Source: Nitrospirota bacterium
GTDB lineage: Bacteria > Nitrospirota > Nitrospiria > Nitrospirales > Nitrospiraceae
Length of the DNA: 64,000 bases
Assembly (NCBI GenBank): GCA_002737345.1
Contig: NSIK01000026.1
Span: 10,001-74,000, forward strand
Direction: 5' to 3'
The notes beneath the pieces are model-generated. The model had not been told where the DNA came from. It did no database searches and saw only the letters and a list, made by a program, of their open reading frames with translations. The position numbers and the translations under genes were made by a program. This document shows, one piece after another, positions 38,960-48,746 of the stretch. The first letter of the stretch is position 1, and every line of letters starts with the position of its first letter.

Positions 38960-39976
38960 ATGTTATTCTCGCTGGCTATGAGTCCGAGCAAGAAGAATCT
39001 CGACGACGAACCGATCGAACCGGAGGTCCTGGAACCGTCCGAAGATGAGATCGCCGAGATCACTCCACCCCCTGAACAGCCTCACGGCGCAGCGCCGGAC
39101 GGCCAACTGGCCTCCGATATCACGGCGGTGGCGCCGATCACGGCACTTCAACAATATCTGGCGGAAGTCCGCCGCTACCCCTACCTCTCCAAAGAAGAAG
39201 AACTCCGCCTGTTCCATGAATATCGCACCAACGGGGACCGCGAGGCCGCTGTCAAGCTCATCATGGCCAACCTGCGCGTCTCCCTGGCGATTGCCTCCGA
39301 GTACCTCCATACAGGCGCTGACCATATGGACCTCATTCAAGAGGGCAACGTCGGCTTGATGCATGCCATCAAGAAATTCGACCCCTCGAAAAACGTGCGC
39401 TTTTACGCCTATGCCGCCTGGTGGTCGCGCGCGTACATCCTGCGCTATCTGCTGAACACCTACCGGCTGGTCAAAATCGGAACGACCCAGGATCAACGGA
39501 AGCTGTTCTACAATCTCAAAAAAGAAAAGGCGAGGCTGGAACGGGAAGGCTTCGCTCCGGATACGAAGCTCCTAGCTGACCGTTTGAATGTACGGGAGCG
39601 GGACGTCATCGAGATGGGGCAGCGACTGGGCAACTGGGAACTCTCGCTAGACCAACCGCTCGACGGCGACCAGGAAGGCAGCCTGCTGGATGTGCTGCCC
39701 TCGCAACAAGTGCCGGCGGACGAGCAGCTGGCGCAGACCCAATTACAGGCCCTCTTCCGTTCCAAACTCGCCGAGTTCGCCAAAACGCTCGACGAAAGGG
39801 ACGAGGACATTCTGCGAAACCGGATCCTCTCAGAGAGCCCCCTCACCCTCGAGGATCTCGGCGCCAAGTACCACATTACGAAAGAACGAACCAGGCAGCT
39901 GGAGGCCCGCATTATCAAGCGACTACGCGACTATATTAAGAAAGATATCAAGGATTTCGACCGCTTACGGATCTAA
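38960..39976 (+). CDS. rpoH: RNA polymerase sigma factor, RpoH (sigma-32)-like
   Basis: 338 residues. Regions 1.2 (LQQYLAEVRRYPYLSKEEE), 2 (LRVSLAIASEYLHTGADHMDLIQEGNVGLMHAIKKFDPSKNVRFYAYAAWW), 3 and 4.2 (LTLEDLGAKYHITKERTRQLE) are all present. The segment TQDQRKLFYNLKKEK is close to the RpoH box (QRKLFFNLR), which points to a heat-shock sigma rather than RpoS or RpoD. An acidic, proline-rich N-terminal extension of ~60 residues is unusual. The location directly before groES-groEL supports heat-shock function. An ATG at 38978 is an alternative start. Confidence 0.85.
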   Translation: MLFSLAMSPSKKNLDDEPIEPEVLEPSEDEIAEITPPPEQPHGAAPDGQLASDITAVAPITALQQYLAEVRRYPYLSKEEELRLFHEYRTNGDREAAVKLIMANLRVSLAIASEYLHTGADHMDLIQEGNVGLMHAIKKFDPSKNVRFYAYAAWWSRAYILRYLLNTYRLVKIGTTQDQRKLFYNLKKEKARLEREGFAPDTKLLADRLNVRERDVIEMGQRLGNWELSLDQPLDGDQEGSLLDVLPSQQVPADEQLAQTQLQALFRSKLAEFAKTLDERDEDILRNRILSESPLTLEDLGAKYHITKERTRQLEARIIKRLRDYIKKDIKDFDRLRI

Positions 39977-40032
39977 CCTCGCCTATCCCCACCGAAAGAA
40001 GGCCTAGAATATCCAATTCTTAATGGGTTATG

Positions 40033-40065
40033 CTTCCGCTGTCCCTGTTCTTGAGGGCGCGGAAG
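40033..40065 (+). terminator. Hairpin after rpoH
   Basis: CTTCCGC and GCGGAAG, with an inner CCCT/AGGG, form a stem-loop 57 bases after the rpoH stop. Only AATTT follows, so termination would be weak. Confidence 0.3.
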
Positions 40066-40083
40066 AATTTCCTCATGTCCCCC

Positions 40084-40111
40084 TTGACTTGGACGAACCC
40101 GAGGCTATCTT
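40084..40111 (+). promoter_or_regulatory. Possible sigma70 promoter of groES-groEL
   Basis: TTGACT and TATCTT separated by 16 bases, ~120 bases before groES. No CIRCE inverted repeat (TTAGCACTC..GAGTGCTAA) was found in 39977-40234, and no clear sigma-32 box pair either. Confidence 0.35.
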
Positions 40112-40234
40112 TACCCCCGTGCCAACGGACCAGAGTTTCTGCTCGTTCGGGAGTATGCCCGTTACGCCATCGAGTTCGAACCTGTTCTATCTCGTTTATT
40201 TTCAATGGGTTAACTTTAGGAGGAGGATATCGTT

Positions 40235-40534
40235 ATGAGCACTGCGACCAAAGAGAAGAAGAACTTAGCCAAGGGGTTCTCGCCTCTGGGTGACCGGGTA
40301 TTCGTCACCTACACCGAGGAATTGGACCGCACCGCCGGCGGAATCTACGTGCCGGACAGCGCGAAAGAGAAGCCGCAACGTGGCATCGTCCAGGGCATCG
40401 GCAAGAAGGTCGAGAGCGTAAAGGTCGGCGACCAGGTCCTCTTCGACAAGTACTCAGGCAGCAAGCTCCGCATCGAAGACGAGGACTGCTTGATCCTCAA
40501 GGAAGAAGACATCCTCGGCGTCTTCAACAGCTAA
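40235..40534 (+). CDS. groES: Co-chaperonin GroES
   Basis: 99 residues with AGGAGG eleven bases before the ATG. Caps the GroEL ring. FSPLGDRVFVTYTEELDRTAGGIYVPDSAKEKPQRGIV holds the mobile loop (DRTAGGIYVPD), and the ending SKLRIEDEDCLILKEEDILGVF is typical. groEL follows 47 bases later. Confidence 0.97.
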   Translation: MSTATKEKKNLAKGFSPLGDRVFVTYTEELDRTAGGIYVPDSAKEKPQRGIVQGIGKKVESVKVGDQVLFDKYSGSKLRIEDEDCLILKEEDILGVFNS

Positions 40535-40566
40535 GCACCACAATTCACGACGACGATACTTTTTAA

Positions 40567-42219
<1,653 letters not shown>

Positions 42220-42253
42220 AGACAGACGCTAGGAAGCCATCAGCTTTCAGCAA

Positions 42254-42295
42254 CGAAGGCCTCAGCGGTGATCCCGCTGAGGCCTTCGTGTTTTT
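42254..42295 (+). terminator. Rho-independent terminator of groESL
   Basis: A perfect 15-base-pair stem (42254-42268 with 42274-42288), five-base loop TGATC, then TGTTTTT, 35 bases after the groEL stop. Confidence 0.92.
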
Positions 42296-42462
42296 GCCGC
42301 ACGCGTGACCCGACGGCTGGCAAGCTTGAGCCAGGCATTTATCACGCAGCGCAAAGATGCGGAAATCTCTTTAAAGGGTGACAGGCCATTCATAGCGGCG
42401 TATATGTGGTGCGTGGGGTCGAACATCACCATGCTTCAAGAATCGACGGAGGCAGCGGACTC

Positions 42463-42954
42463 ATGATTGAAATCTATACGGATGGCGCCTGTAGCGGGAA
42501 TCCAGGGCCTGGCGGATGGGGCGCTTTGCTGCGCACCAGCCAGATTGAAACGGAGCTGTGCGGTGGCGAGCCTGCGACTACGAACAATCGCATGGAACTG
42601 CTGGCTGTCATTGAGGCCCTGCAGTCCCTCACGGAGCCCGTGGAAGCGCAGGTCTACACCGATTCGCAATATGTGCAAAAAGGCATCAGCGAATGGATCC
42701 ACGGTTGGAAACGGCGCGGCTGGAAAACGGCAAGTAAAGAGCCAGTCAAGAATGCAGACTTGTGGCGGCGCCTGGATGCGCTAGCTTCCGGCCATACCAT
42801 CGAATGGCGATGGGTCAAGGGCCATGCGGGCCATCCGGACAATGAACGGGCAGACGCATTAGCCCGCGCCGGCCTGGAACAGGCGCGCCAATCAGGCAAG
42901 GCCATCGGTGGCACCCTCAAAGAAGATAACGACTGGCCCGGCCGTCTCTTCTGA
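42463..42954 (+). CDS. rnhA: Ribonuclease HI
   Basis: 163 residues from the ATG at 42463, which has GGAGG ten bases upstream. Degrades RNA in RNA-DNA hybrids. Catalytic acids are visible in [17 protein letters not shown] (Asp), [13 protein letters not shown] (Glu), VYTDSQYV (Asp) and [11 protein letters not shown] (Asp). Own transcript, downstream of the groEL terminator. Confidence 0.95.
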   Translation: MIEIYTDGACSGNPGPGGWGALLRTSQIETELCGGEPATTNNRMELLAVIEALQSLTEPVEAQVYTDSQYVQKGISEWIHGWKRRGWKTASKEPVKNADLWRRLDALASGHTIEWRWVKGHAGHPDNERADALARAGLEQARQSGKAIGGTLKEDNDWPGRLF

Positions 42955-43109
42955 TTACTCGGCGTGGTGGAATCCAGCCCCTCCCTGCTGCAAAGCACAC
43001 GTAAGCGGCTTCTTTCTCCTGATTGACGGTCGCCCTCTGCACTGGTCCACGAGGAGAGTCCGCGCCCGCGCGTTGCACGAGCATAGGAGACCGTCTAGCC
43101 CGCCTCCGG

Positions 43110-44669
43110 CTACGCAGCCGTCACATTCGGCACCTCTTTACTAAGCACAGGCTTCTTGCCCCCTTCCCTCACCCGATGCATCTTCGCTCTCGCATGATAG
43201 GGCACGAGCCCTTCCAGCACCATCGGCAGCCTGTCGCAGGGCACATCCTCCATGATCTTGACCGCCAGCTTCGGATCTGGCCCTGAGCGGCCCCCCACAT
43301 AGATATCGACCGCATCGACGACCTTTCCCTCGACCTTGGCCTTCTTGCCCAAGAGCCCGATATCCGCCACGAGATGGTTCCCGCAAGCAGCAGGACAGCC
43401 AGACCAATGCATGGTGATCGGCTTGAGCGTACTCCCCAGGCGAGCCTCCAGCGCCTTTGCCGTTTCCACTGCCCTGCCCTTGGTTTCGATCACCGCCAAA
43501 TTGCAGTAGTCGCTCCCCACGCAACTCACCAACCCCTTATAGACCGGCGAGGGGTTATAGGCGAATTGCTTCACCAATGGTTCCTGGTCCAGGTCGCCGA
43601 TCTTCCGATCGGACACGTTCGTAATGATCAGGGCCTGCGCTGGGGAAATCCTGACCTCCCCCGTTCCGTACTTCTCTGCCAAGGCTGCGATCTTGGCCAA
43701 GTTGTCGTGCGTGATGCGGCCCACTAATACTTTTAATCCCACATAGTTCATGCCTGGCTGGGTTTGCCGATAGATGCCGATATGGCTCTTCTCTATTGCC
43801 TTCCGCGCATCGACGCCAGCTGGCGACAGAGTCTTGCCCAGTCGTGTCTCCGTTTCTTCCCGGAACCGCTCCTCGCCCCATTCCTCCAGCAGGAAGGCCA
43901 GCCTCGCTTGGGTCCGATTTTCCCTCGAACCATGATCCCGGAAGATTTCAATGATCGCGCGACTCACGGCCAAAGCTTCGTCCCCTGTCACGAAAATATC
44001 CAGCGGCGTGGCGATCCGATAGCCGCCTGAACCGAGCTTGCCGCCTGCCAATAGATTGTACCCGACACTTCTGCCATGACCGTCGTCGCGATAGGCTGGC
44101 ACAAGGGCCAGGTCTTGGGTTTCCATGTGGACACAATTATCCGGACAGCCAGTCACTGCCACGTTGAACTTCCTGGGCAAGTTCGAATAGGCCGGATTGC
44201 CCAGGATCTCCTCGTTGATGGCCCGCACGAGTGGCGTCGCGTCCGACACCTCGTCAGGACTCAGCCCGGCGACCGGGCAGGTCATGACGTTCCGCACGTT
44301 ATCCATACCGGTTTGGAGGGAGGTCAGCCCCACCTCCTCCATCTTGACAAAAACAGCCGGCACATCTTCGATCTTGATCTGCCGGAGCTGTATTTGTTGC
44401 CTCGTCGTAAGGTCCAAGACTCCATTGCCATAGGTCCCGGCAATGTCGGCCAACGCCCGCAATTGATACGAGCCGGTCTTACCTCCCGGCATCCGCACCC
44501 GGATCATGAAAAATCCCGGCGTGGGATTCCGCAGAAAGAGGCCATACCACTTGAGCCGCTGGATGTCGGCCTCAGGAATAGATTCCCAGCCGCTCTTCGC
44601 GTACTGGGCAATCATGTCCTTCACCGCCAACCCGTCTCGCTCCGTCTTGATGGCCTCAATTTTATTCAT
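43110..44669 (-). CDS. nirA: Assimilatory ferredoxin-nitrite reductase
   Basis: 519 residues from the ATG at 44669. Sirohaem/[4Fe-4S] enzyme that reduces nitrite to ammonium with six electrons from ferredoxin. The cluster ligands are SCVGSDYC (C-x5-C) and HWSGCPAACGNH (C-x3-C). The two pseudo-symmetric halves with ferredoxin-like domains are complete (YGNGVLDLTTRQQIQLRQI near the start). A sulfite reductase of the same family is the alternative, but the neighbouring cyanase, FNT and Amt genes support nitrite. Last gene of the FNT-cynS-orf-nirA segment. Confidence 0.9.
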   Translation of the reverse strand: MNKIEAIKTERDGLAVKDMIAQYAKSGWESIPEADIQRLKWYGLFLRNPTPGFFMIRVRMPGGKTGSYQLRALADIAGTYGNGVLDLTTRQQIQLRQIKIEDVPAVFVKMEEVGLTSLQTGMDNVRNVMTCPVAGLSPDEVSDATPLVRAINEEILGNPAYSNLPRKFNVAVTGCPDNCVHMETQDLALVPAYRDDGHGRSVGYNLLAGGKLGSGGYRIATPLDIFVTGDEALAVSRAIIEIFRDHGSRENRTQARLAFLLEEWGEERFREETETRLGKTLSPAGVDARKAIEKSHIGIYRQTQPGMNYVGLKVLVGRITHDNLAKIAALAEKYGTGEVRISPAQALIITNVSDRKIGDLDQEPLVKQFAYNPSPVYKGLVSCVGSDYCNLAVIETKGRAVETAKALEARLGSTLKPITMHWSGCPAACGNHLVADIGLLGKKAKVEGKVVDAVDIYVGGRSGPDPKLAVKIMEDVPCDRLPMVLEGLVPYHARAKMHRVREGGKKPVLSKEVPNVTAA

Positions 44670-44772
44670 CACGCCCACCAGATGCCAACGTCACCCGATA
44701 ACCCCGCAAGCCAGGCATGATTCGCACTAGCCCCTCTCGATTCAGTCGATCGACTATGAGAAACACTTGCAC

Positions 44773-44898
44773 CTAACGATCCCCCAGCAAGGCATCAGTA
44801 ATGCCATCCAACGTTCGCGGATTGCCGTCACGCAATAGATCGACCACTACTCGTTCCATCCCGGTCAATTCACGATCATTCGCTCGCGTCGTATCCAT
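44773..44898 (-). CDS. Short conserved-position ORF between cynS and nirA
   Basis: 41 residues from an ATG at 44898 with AAGGAAG upstream; the frame is open to a GTG at 44976. The core RELTGMERVVVDLLRDGNPRTLDGITDALLGD reads like a small helix-turn-helix or winged-helix fragment. Function unknown. Its position between cyanase and nitrite reductase suggests a real gene or a worn remnant. Confidence 0.4.
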   Translation of the reverse strand: MDTTRANDRELTGMERVVVDLLRDGNPRTLDGITDALLGDR

Positions 44899-44983
44899 TG
44901 CCGCCTCGCTTCCTTGACCCTCGTCATCACAATGAAACCGATTGTCCGTTGCGTCGGCTCTATTGCCGCCACTCACACCCTGC

Positions 44984-45448
44984 TCAGAAGGTCTTATATT
45001 CGAGCCATTTGCCGCTCAGCGTGATTTTGCAGCGCGCTTCACCCTGGCTCCCGGTCACCTTTTCCATGTCGAGCGTGAAGTCGATGGCGCTCATAATCCC
45101 GTCGCCCAACATCTCATTGGCCTGTTCGCGCATCGAATCACCGTAGACGCCGATGATCTCCAGCAGTCGATATTTGAACGGGTCCGTGGCGTTGGGGAAA
45201 TCCGTTCGAACCGGGAACGCACTCAAGGCTGCGGTCAAGTGTGGATCCAGCTCAAGCAAATCCCCGACCTTCTTGGCCTCCTCAGGCGTGAAGCGATGGT
45301 TCCCATTCAACACGGCTGCTACGAAGGTGGGATTCTTGCCCACGGTCTTCGCCACCTCCGCAATCGTCACCTTCCTCGCTATCCGCTTCGCCTTGATGCC
45401 TTTCGAATCGTGTCCTTCTCCATGACGCTTCTCCTTGTTTATGACCAC
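44984..45448 (-). CDS. cynS: Cyanase (copy 1), N-terminus possibly frameshifted
   Basis: 154 residues if read from a GTG at 45448. Cyanase turns cyanate plus bicarbonate into ammonium and CO2. The active-site Arg, Glu and Ser are present (YRLLE at 94-97; GDGIMSAIDF, Ser120). The N-terminus is odd. A much better start, ATG at 45423 with AAGGAG seven bases upstream, lies in another frame and gives MEKDTIRK. One extra G at ~45400 would join it to GIKAKRIARKV and align with copy 2. Either a one-base deletion or a sequence error has occurred. The C-terminal half is nearly identical to copy 2. Confidence 0.85.
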   Translation of the reverse strand: MVINKEKRHGEGHDSKGIKAKRIARKVTIAEVAKTVGKNPTFVAAVLNGNHRFTPEEAKKVGDLLELDPHLTAALSAFPVRTDFPNATDPFKYRLLEIIGVYGDSMREQANEMLGDGIMSAIDFTLDMEKVTGSQGEARCKITLSGKWLEYKTF

Positions 45449-45482
45449 AGGACTATCGACTGGCTTCCTGTCCTTCCCCTGC

Positions 45483-46313
45483 CTAGAACCGGACAGCCGC
45501 AGGCGCTACGAACGTTGTCTCCTCCACGACTGGCTCTTCCACCACCCGATAGGGACTCACCATCCAATAGAGCCCCCCCACGAACAGACCGCCGCCCACG
45601 ATGTTCCCCAGCACGACAAAAAACTGGTTATACCAAAACCCCGCCCAGCTCACGGCCGCTTCATGAGGCAGGAACAGCGCCATACCCAACAGCGATTGAT
45701 TGGCGATGCTGTGCTCAAACCCTGTGCCGATAAACGCGAACAAACACCAGAAGATCAGCAGAATCTTCGCCGTATCGTTCGTGGTGCGCCCCGCAGTCCA
45801 GATTGCCAGACAGACTAGCCAATTGCAGAGAATCCCCCTCACGAACAGTTCCCACGCCGGCAAGGCCATCTTCACCGCTGTAACCTTGCCGAGAAAATCC
45901 GCCGTGGGCCCCTTCGAAAACACGCCGGACTCCACCACGAGCCAAGCCAAAGCCAGCGAACCGGCCAGGTTCCCCACCCAGGACCAGAAATTGAATTGCG
46001 CCACTTGTCCCCAGGTCACGCTTCGGGACAGACCGCCGATCACTCCCACCATGTTGTTGCCCGTAAACAATTCCGATCCGGCGAAGATGACCAGCGTCAA
46101 GGCAATCCCGAACGAAGCGCCCATGACCAGTTTCACCGCCGGCGATCCGGCTGCCATCAAGGGTCCTCCCAGGCTGAATATCAGCGCGATGCCGAAGCCC
46201 AGGTAGACTCCGGCCATGGCCGACAACAGCAAATACTCGCCGAACGAGGTATCCATGAATCGAAATTTCTTCTTCGCGAGGTCTGCGATCCGCTCATGAT
46301 CTGCTGCGTGCAT
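45483..46313 (-). CDS. Formate/nitrite transporter-family channel
   Basis: 276 residues from the ATG at 46313, which has AAGGAGG eight bases upstream. Six hydrophobic segments. Family patterns are AGVYLGFGIALIFSLGG, AGSELFTGNNMVGVIGGLSRSVTW and RGILCNWLVCLAIWTAGRT, followed by a helix GFEHSIANQSLLGMAL. The context (cyanase and NirA) points to nitrite rather than formate, hence NirC-like. The upstream 170 bases hold ANTAR-type leader 2. Confidence 0.9.
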   Translation of the reverse strand: MHAADHERIADLAKKKFRFMDTSFGEYLLLSAMAGVYLGFGIALIFSLGGPLMAAGSPAVKLVMGASFGIALTLVIFAGSELFTGNNMVGVIGGLSRSVTWGQVAQFNFWSWVGNLAGSLALAWLVVESGVFSKGPTADFLGKVTAVKMALPAWELFVRGILCNWLVCLAIWTAGRTTNDTAKILLIFWCLFAFIGTGFEHSIANQSLLGMALFLPHEAAVSWAGFWYNQFFVVLGNIVGGGLFVGGLYWMVSPYRVVEEPVVEETTFVAPAAVRF

Positions 46314-46370
46314 AGTGCCTCCTTGATGATGAACCCCTTTAAAACGAAAACGTCCTCTATCGTCACATTC

Positions 46371-46421
46371 AAAAAGCACAACGGCGTCCGTCTTCCCGTA
46401 TTAGGAGACGGACGCCGTTGT
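46371..46421 (-). terminator. Rho-independent terminator in the FNT leader
   Basis: A 15-base-pair perfect stem (46378-46392 with 46407-46421), then GCTTTTTG on the minus strand. Its 5' half is shared with stem-loop P2 of leader 2, so the two cannot form together. It lies 58 bases before the FNT start and 80 bases after the cynS copy 2 stop. Confidence 0.85.
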
Positions 46422-46473
46422 CCACTTCGCATCTCGCTTTGTCGTTATGCGGCAGGAACGTCTTTGTTCCCGC
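46371..46473 (-). promoter_or_regulatory. ANTAR-type antiterminator leader 2 (upstream of FNT-cynS-nirA)
   Basis: Stem-loop P1 at 46452-46473 has eight base pairs and hexaloop AAAGAC. A 28-base linker follows. P2 at 46410-46423 has at least four base pairs and hexaloop AACGGC. Both loops have A at position 1 and G at position 4, the signature of RNAs bound by ANTAR-domain antiterminators such as NasR/NasT. P2 shares its bases with the terminator at 46371-46421. No clear promoter lies between the cynS copy 2 stop and P1, so it may act on read-through from the ABC-cynS transcript. Confidence 0.8.
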
Positions 46474-46500
46474 ATCCGATCGCACGTGCTTCGACTAACA

Positions 46501-46941
46501 CTAAAAGGTCTTATACTCGAGCCACTTCCCGTTCAGCGTGATTTTGCAGCGCGCTTCACCCTGGCTCCCGGTCACCTTCTCCATGTCGAGCGTGAAGTCG
46601 ATCGCGCTCATGATGCCGTCGCCGAACATCTCGTTCGCCTGTTCGCGCATCGAGTCCCCGTAGACCCCGATGATCTCCAGCAAACGGTACTTGAACGGAT
46701 CGGTCGTAATCGGATAATCGGTGCGAACCGGGAATTTACTCAACGACGCGGTCAGATCTGCATCGAGGCCCAACAAGTCGCCAACCTTCTTCGCCTCCCC
46801 AGCCGGTAACTTGTGGGTCCCCTGCAACACCGCTGCGACAAACGTTGGATTTCTCCCGACCGCTTTGGCCACCGCAGCGATGGTCACATTTTTCTCCATC
46901 CGCTTTGCTTTAATCGCGTCTTTCGCTTTCTTCACTTCCAT
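46501..46941 (-). CDS. cynS: Cyanase (copy 2)
   Basis: 146 residues from the ATG at 46941, which has AAAGGAGG nine bases upstream. Active-site residues Arg86, Glu89 and Ser112 are present. The N-terminal helix-turn-helix-like part (KNVTIAAVAKAVGRNPTFVAAVLQG) is intact. It follows the ABC transporter genes by 51 bases, giving the arrangement binding protein - permease - ATPase - cyanase seen in cyanobacterial cynABDS operons. This supports cyanate as the transported ion. Confidence 0.95.
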   Translation of the reverse strand: MEVKKAKDAIKAKRMEKNVTIAAVAKAVGRNPTFVAAVLQGTHKLPAGEAKKVGDLLGLDADLTASLSKFPVRTDYPITTDPFKYRLLEIIGVYGDSMREQANEMFGDGIMSAIDFTLDMEKVTGSQGEARCKITLNGKWLEYKTF

Positions 46942-46992
46942 CGCATATTCCTCCTTTATTAATATCTCTAACACAGGCGCACTCCCGTTCCT

Positions 46993-47841
46993 TCAGAACC
47001 TCACGACGAGTGGAACGGGCCCCGACGATCCTCCTGGGGCGCTCTCCTCAACAGCCGCCCCGTGCGACGCATGACGGACGAGAAAATGAATCACATGATT
47101 CCTGATCTTATAGTAATGGGGATGTTCAATGACCGAATCTCTCGATCTGGGACGCGGGATCGTGACTTCCACAATCTCCGCAATGCGCGATGACGGCCCG
47201 TTCGTCATGAGCATGATGCGGTCGGATAAGAGAATAGCTTCGTCCACATCGTGTGTGACCATGAAGACTGTATTGCGCGTGGCGTTCCACATCTGGACCA
47301 ACTCCTCTTGAATGACACCTCTGGTGAGCGCATCGATCTGGGCAAAAGGCTCATCGAGCAGCAACACCTTGGGCTCAATTGAAAAGGCCCTGGCGAGGCC
47401 GACCCGTTGTTTCATGCCTCCCGATAAGGCGATCGGCCGTTTATCTTCCGCTCCCTTTAGTCCGACCAATCCAATGTACTTATGCACATGCGCCACCACC
47501 TGTGCTTGCTCCCAATCCGGGTAGGCCGACCGGACAGCCAGTGCGATGTTCTCGAAGACCGTCATCCAGGGCATGAGGGCGAAGTTCTGGAACACCACCA
47601 TCCGATCCAATCCAGGGCCGGACACCTCGCGCCCATTCAGGATCACGCCGCCCTCTGAGAGGGTTTCCAGCCCGGCGATGATGTTGAGCAAGGTGCTCTT
47701 ACCGCATCCCGAATGGCCGATCACGGTGACAAACTCGCCCTTGTCAACTTTCAAGGTCAGGTCTTTAAAGATACATACGTCTCCGCCTCCGGCATGACCG
47801 GGGAAAAACTTGCTCACATGATCGGCGATGAGAAATGACAT
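46993..47841 (-). CDS. cynD: ABC transporter ATPase, nitrate/cyanate/taurine family
   Basis: 282 residues. Walker A GHSGCGKST, Q-loop VVFQNFALMPWMTV, signature LSGGMKQRVGLARAFS, Walker B VLLLDEPFAQID, H-loop MVTHDVDEAI. The NrtD/CynD/SsuB group supplies energy for oxyanion uptake. Gene symbol is by context with the cyanase. Confidence 0.88.
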   Translation of the reverse strand: MSFLIADHVSKFFPGHAGGGDVCIFKDLTLKVDKGEFVTVIGHSGCGKSTLLNIIAGLETLSEGGVILNGREVSGPGLDRMVVFQNFALMPWMTVFENIALAVRSAYPDWEQAQVVAHVHKYIGLVGLKGAEDKRPIALSGGMKQRVGLARAFSIEPKVLLLDEPFAQIDALTRGVIQEELVQMWNATRNTVFMVTHDVDEAILLSDRIMLMTNGPSSRIAEIVEVTIPRPRSRDSVIEHPHYYKIRNHVIHFLVRHASHGAAVEESAPGGSSGPVPLVVRF

Positions 47842-47843
47842 GG

Positions 47844-48725
47844 TTACTCCTGATAGGTGACGAGACTAGCCAGTTTGTTGAATCCTGAATCCAAAATCAC
47901 GCCGACGACCCCAACCACCAAAATCGCGAAAATGACTCCGGCAATGTCGAGATTGTTCCATTCGATCCAACTCAAGTAGCCGACGCCCAACTCACCTAGC
48001 AGCATCTCTGCCGGGACCACAGCCACCAATGCGCTCCCGAACGCGATTCGCAAACCGTTCACGATGGTCGGGGCTGCGCCGGGCAAAATCACCCGATAAA
48101 GCCGCTTGAACCAAGACAGCTGGAGAATCGCCGCGACATGTAAATATTCCTTCTTGAGCGAACTCACTCCGAACGCCGTCGTCGCCAGGGTCGGCCAGAC
48201 GGCTGCCATAAACACGACCAAGACGGCTGTCCATTTGGGATCCTTGACCGTGTACAGCAGCAACGGCATCCAGGCCAGCGGCGAAATCGGTTTTAAGACC
48301 TGAATGAACGGGTTGACAGCTCGGAACAGGACGCGGTTCAGCCCTAGGAGAACACCGAAGATGATTGCGACGACCGATGCCGCGAGGAACCCCCCCGCAA
48401 ATCGTGAAACGGTGTACAAGACCAGGTAGGCAATGCCATGGTCGTTGGTTCCCTTAATGACGAAAGCTTCGCTCAATTCAGTTCTCGCTTTCTCCACCAC
48501 TGCGAGAGGACCCGGCACACCGTTCATCTTTTCAGGGTTCCAGATGTAGCCTCCTGCTCCGGCTCGAACAATGTCACCGTTGAACTCCATCATCTGCAGT
48601 TGTTCGTCCGTCTTGCCATTCGCGTGAAAAGACGGCCGCAGCGTCAGCAAATGCCACCCGCCGAGAAAAATCACGAGAATAAACACTGAGATTATCCACG
48701 GACTGCCATTTTCATGTGTCTTCAT
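47844..48725 (-). CDS. cynB: ABC transporter permease, nitrate/cyanate family
   Basis: 293 residues. An N-terminal helix, a ~60-residue periplasmic loop, then five or six helices with the coupling motif YRVILPGAAPTIVNGLRIAFGSALVAVVPAEML. Two bases from the ATPase gene. Belongs to the NrtB/CynB/SsuC group; cyanate is favoured by the neighbouring cynS, but nitrate or nitrite is possible. Confidence 0.87.
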   Translation of the reverse strand: MKTHENGSPWIISVFILVIFLGGWHLLTLRPSFHANGKTDEQLQMMEFNGDIVRAGAGGYIWNPEKMNGVPGPLAVVEKARTELSEAFVIKGTNDHGIAYLVLYTVSRFAGGFLAASVVAIIFGVLLGLNRVLFRAVNPFIQVLKPISPLAWMPLLLYTVKDPKWTAVLVVFMAAVWPTLATTAFGVSSLKKEYLHVAAILQLSWFKRLYRVILPGAAPTIVNGLRIAFGSALVAVVPAEMLLGELGVGYLSWIEWNNLDIAGVIFAILVVGVVGVILDSGFNKLASLVTYQE

Positions 48726-48746
48726 AGTTCCAGGCCTTTTCGACTA

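Noticed and set aside
40160..40190. GAGTTCGAACCTG resembling a tRNA T-arm
   Set aside because: No acceptor, D- or anticodon stem can be drawn around it.
39977..40234. CIRCE element or sigma-32 promoter before groES
   Set aside because: Searched by eye for TTAGCACTC and its inverted partner and for CTTGAA/CCCCAT; not found.
40020..40238. Overlapping open frames on both strands between rpoH and groES
   Set aside because: Neither has a ribosome site or a recognisable fold, and they are fully antiparallel; better explained as groESL leader.
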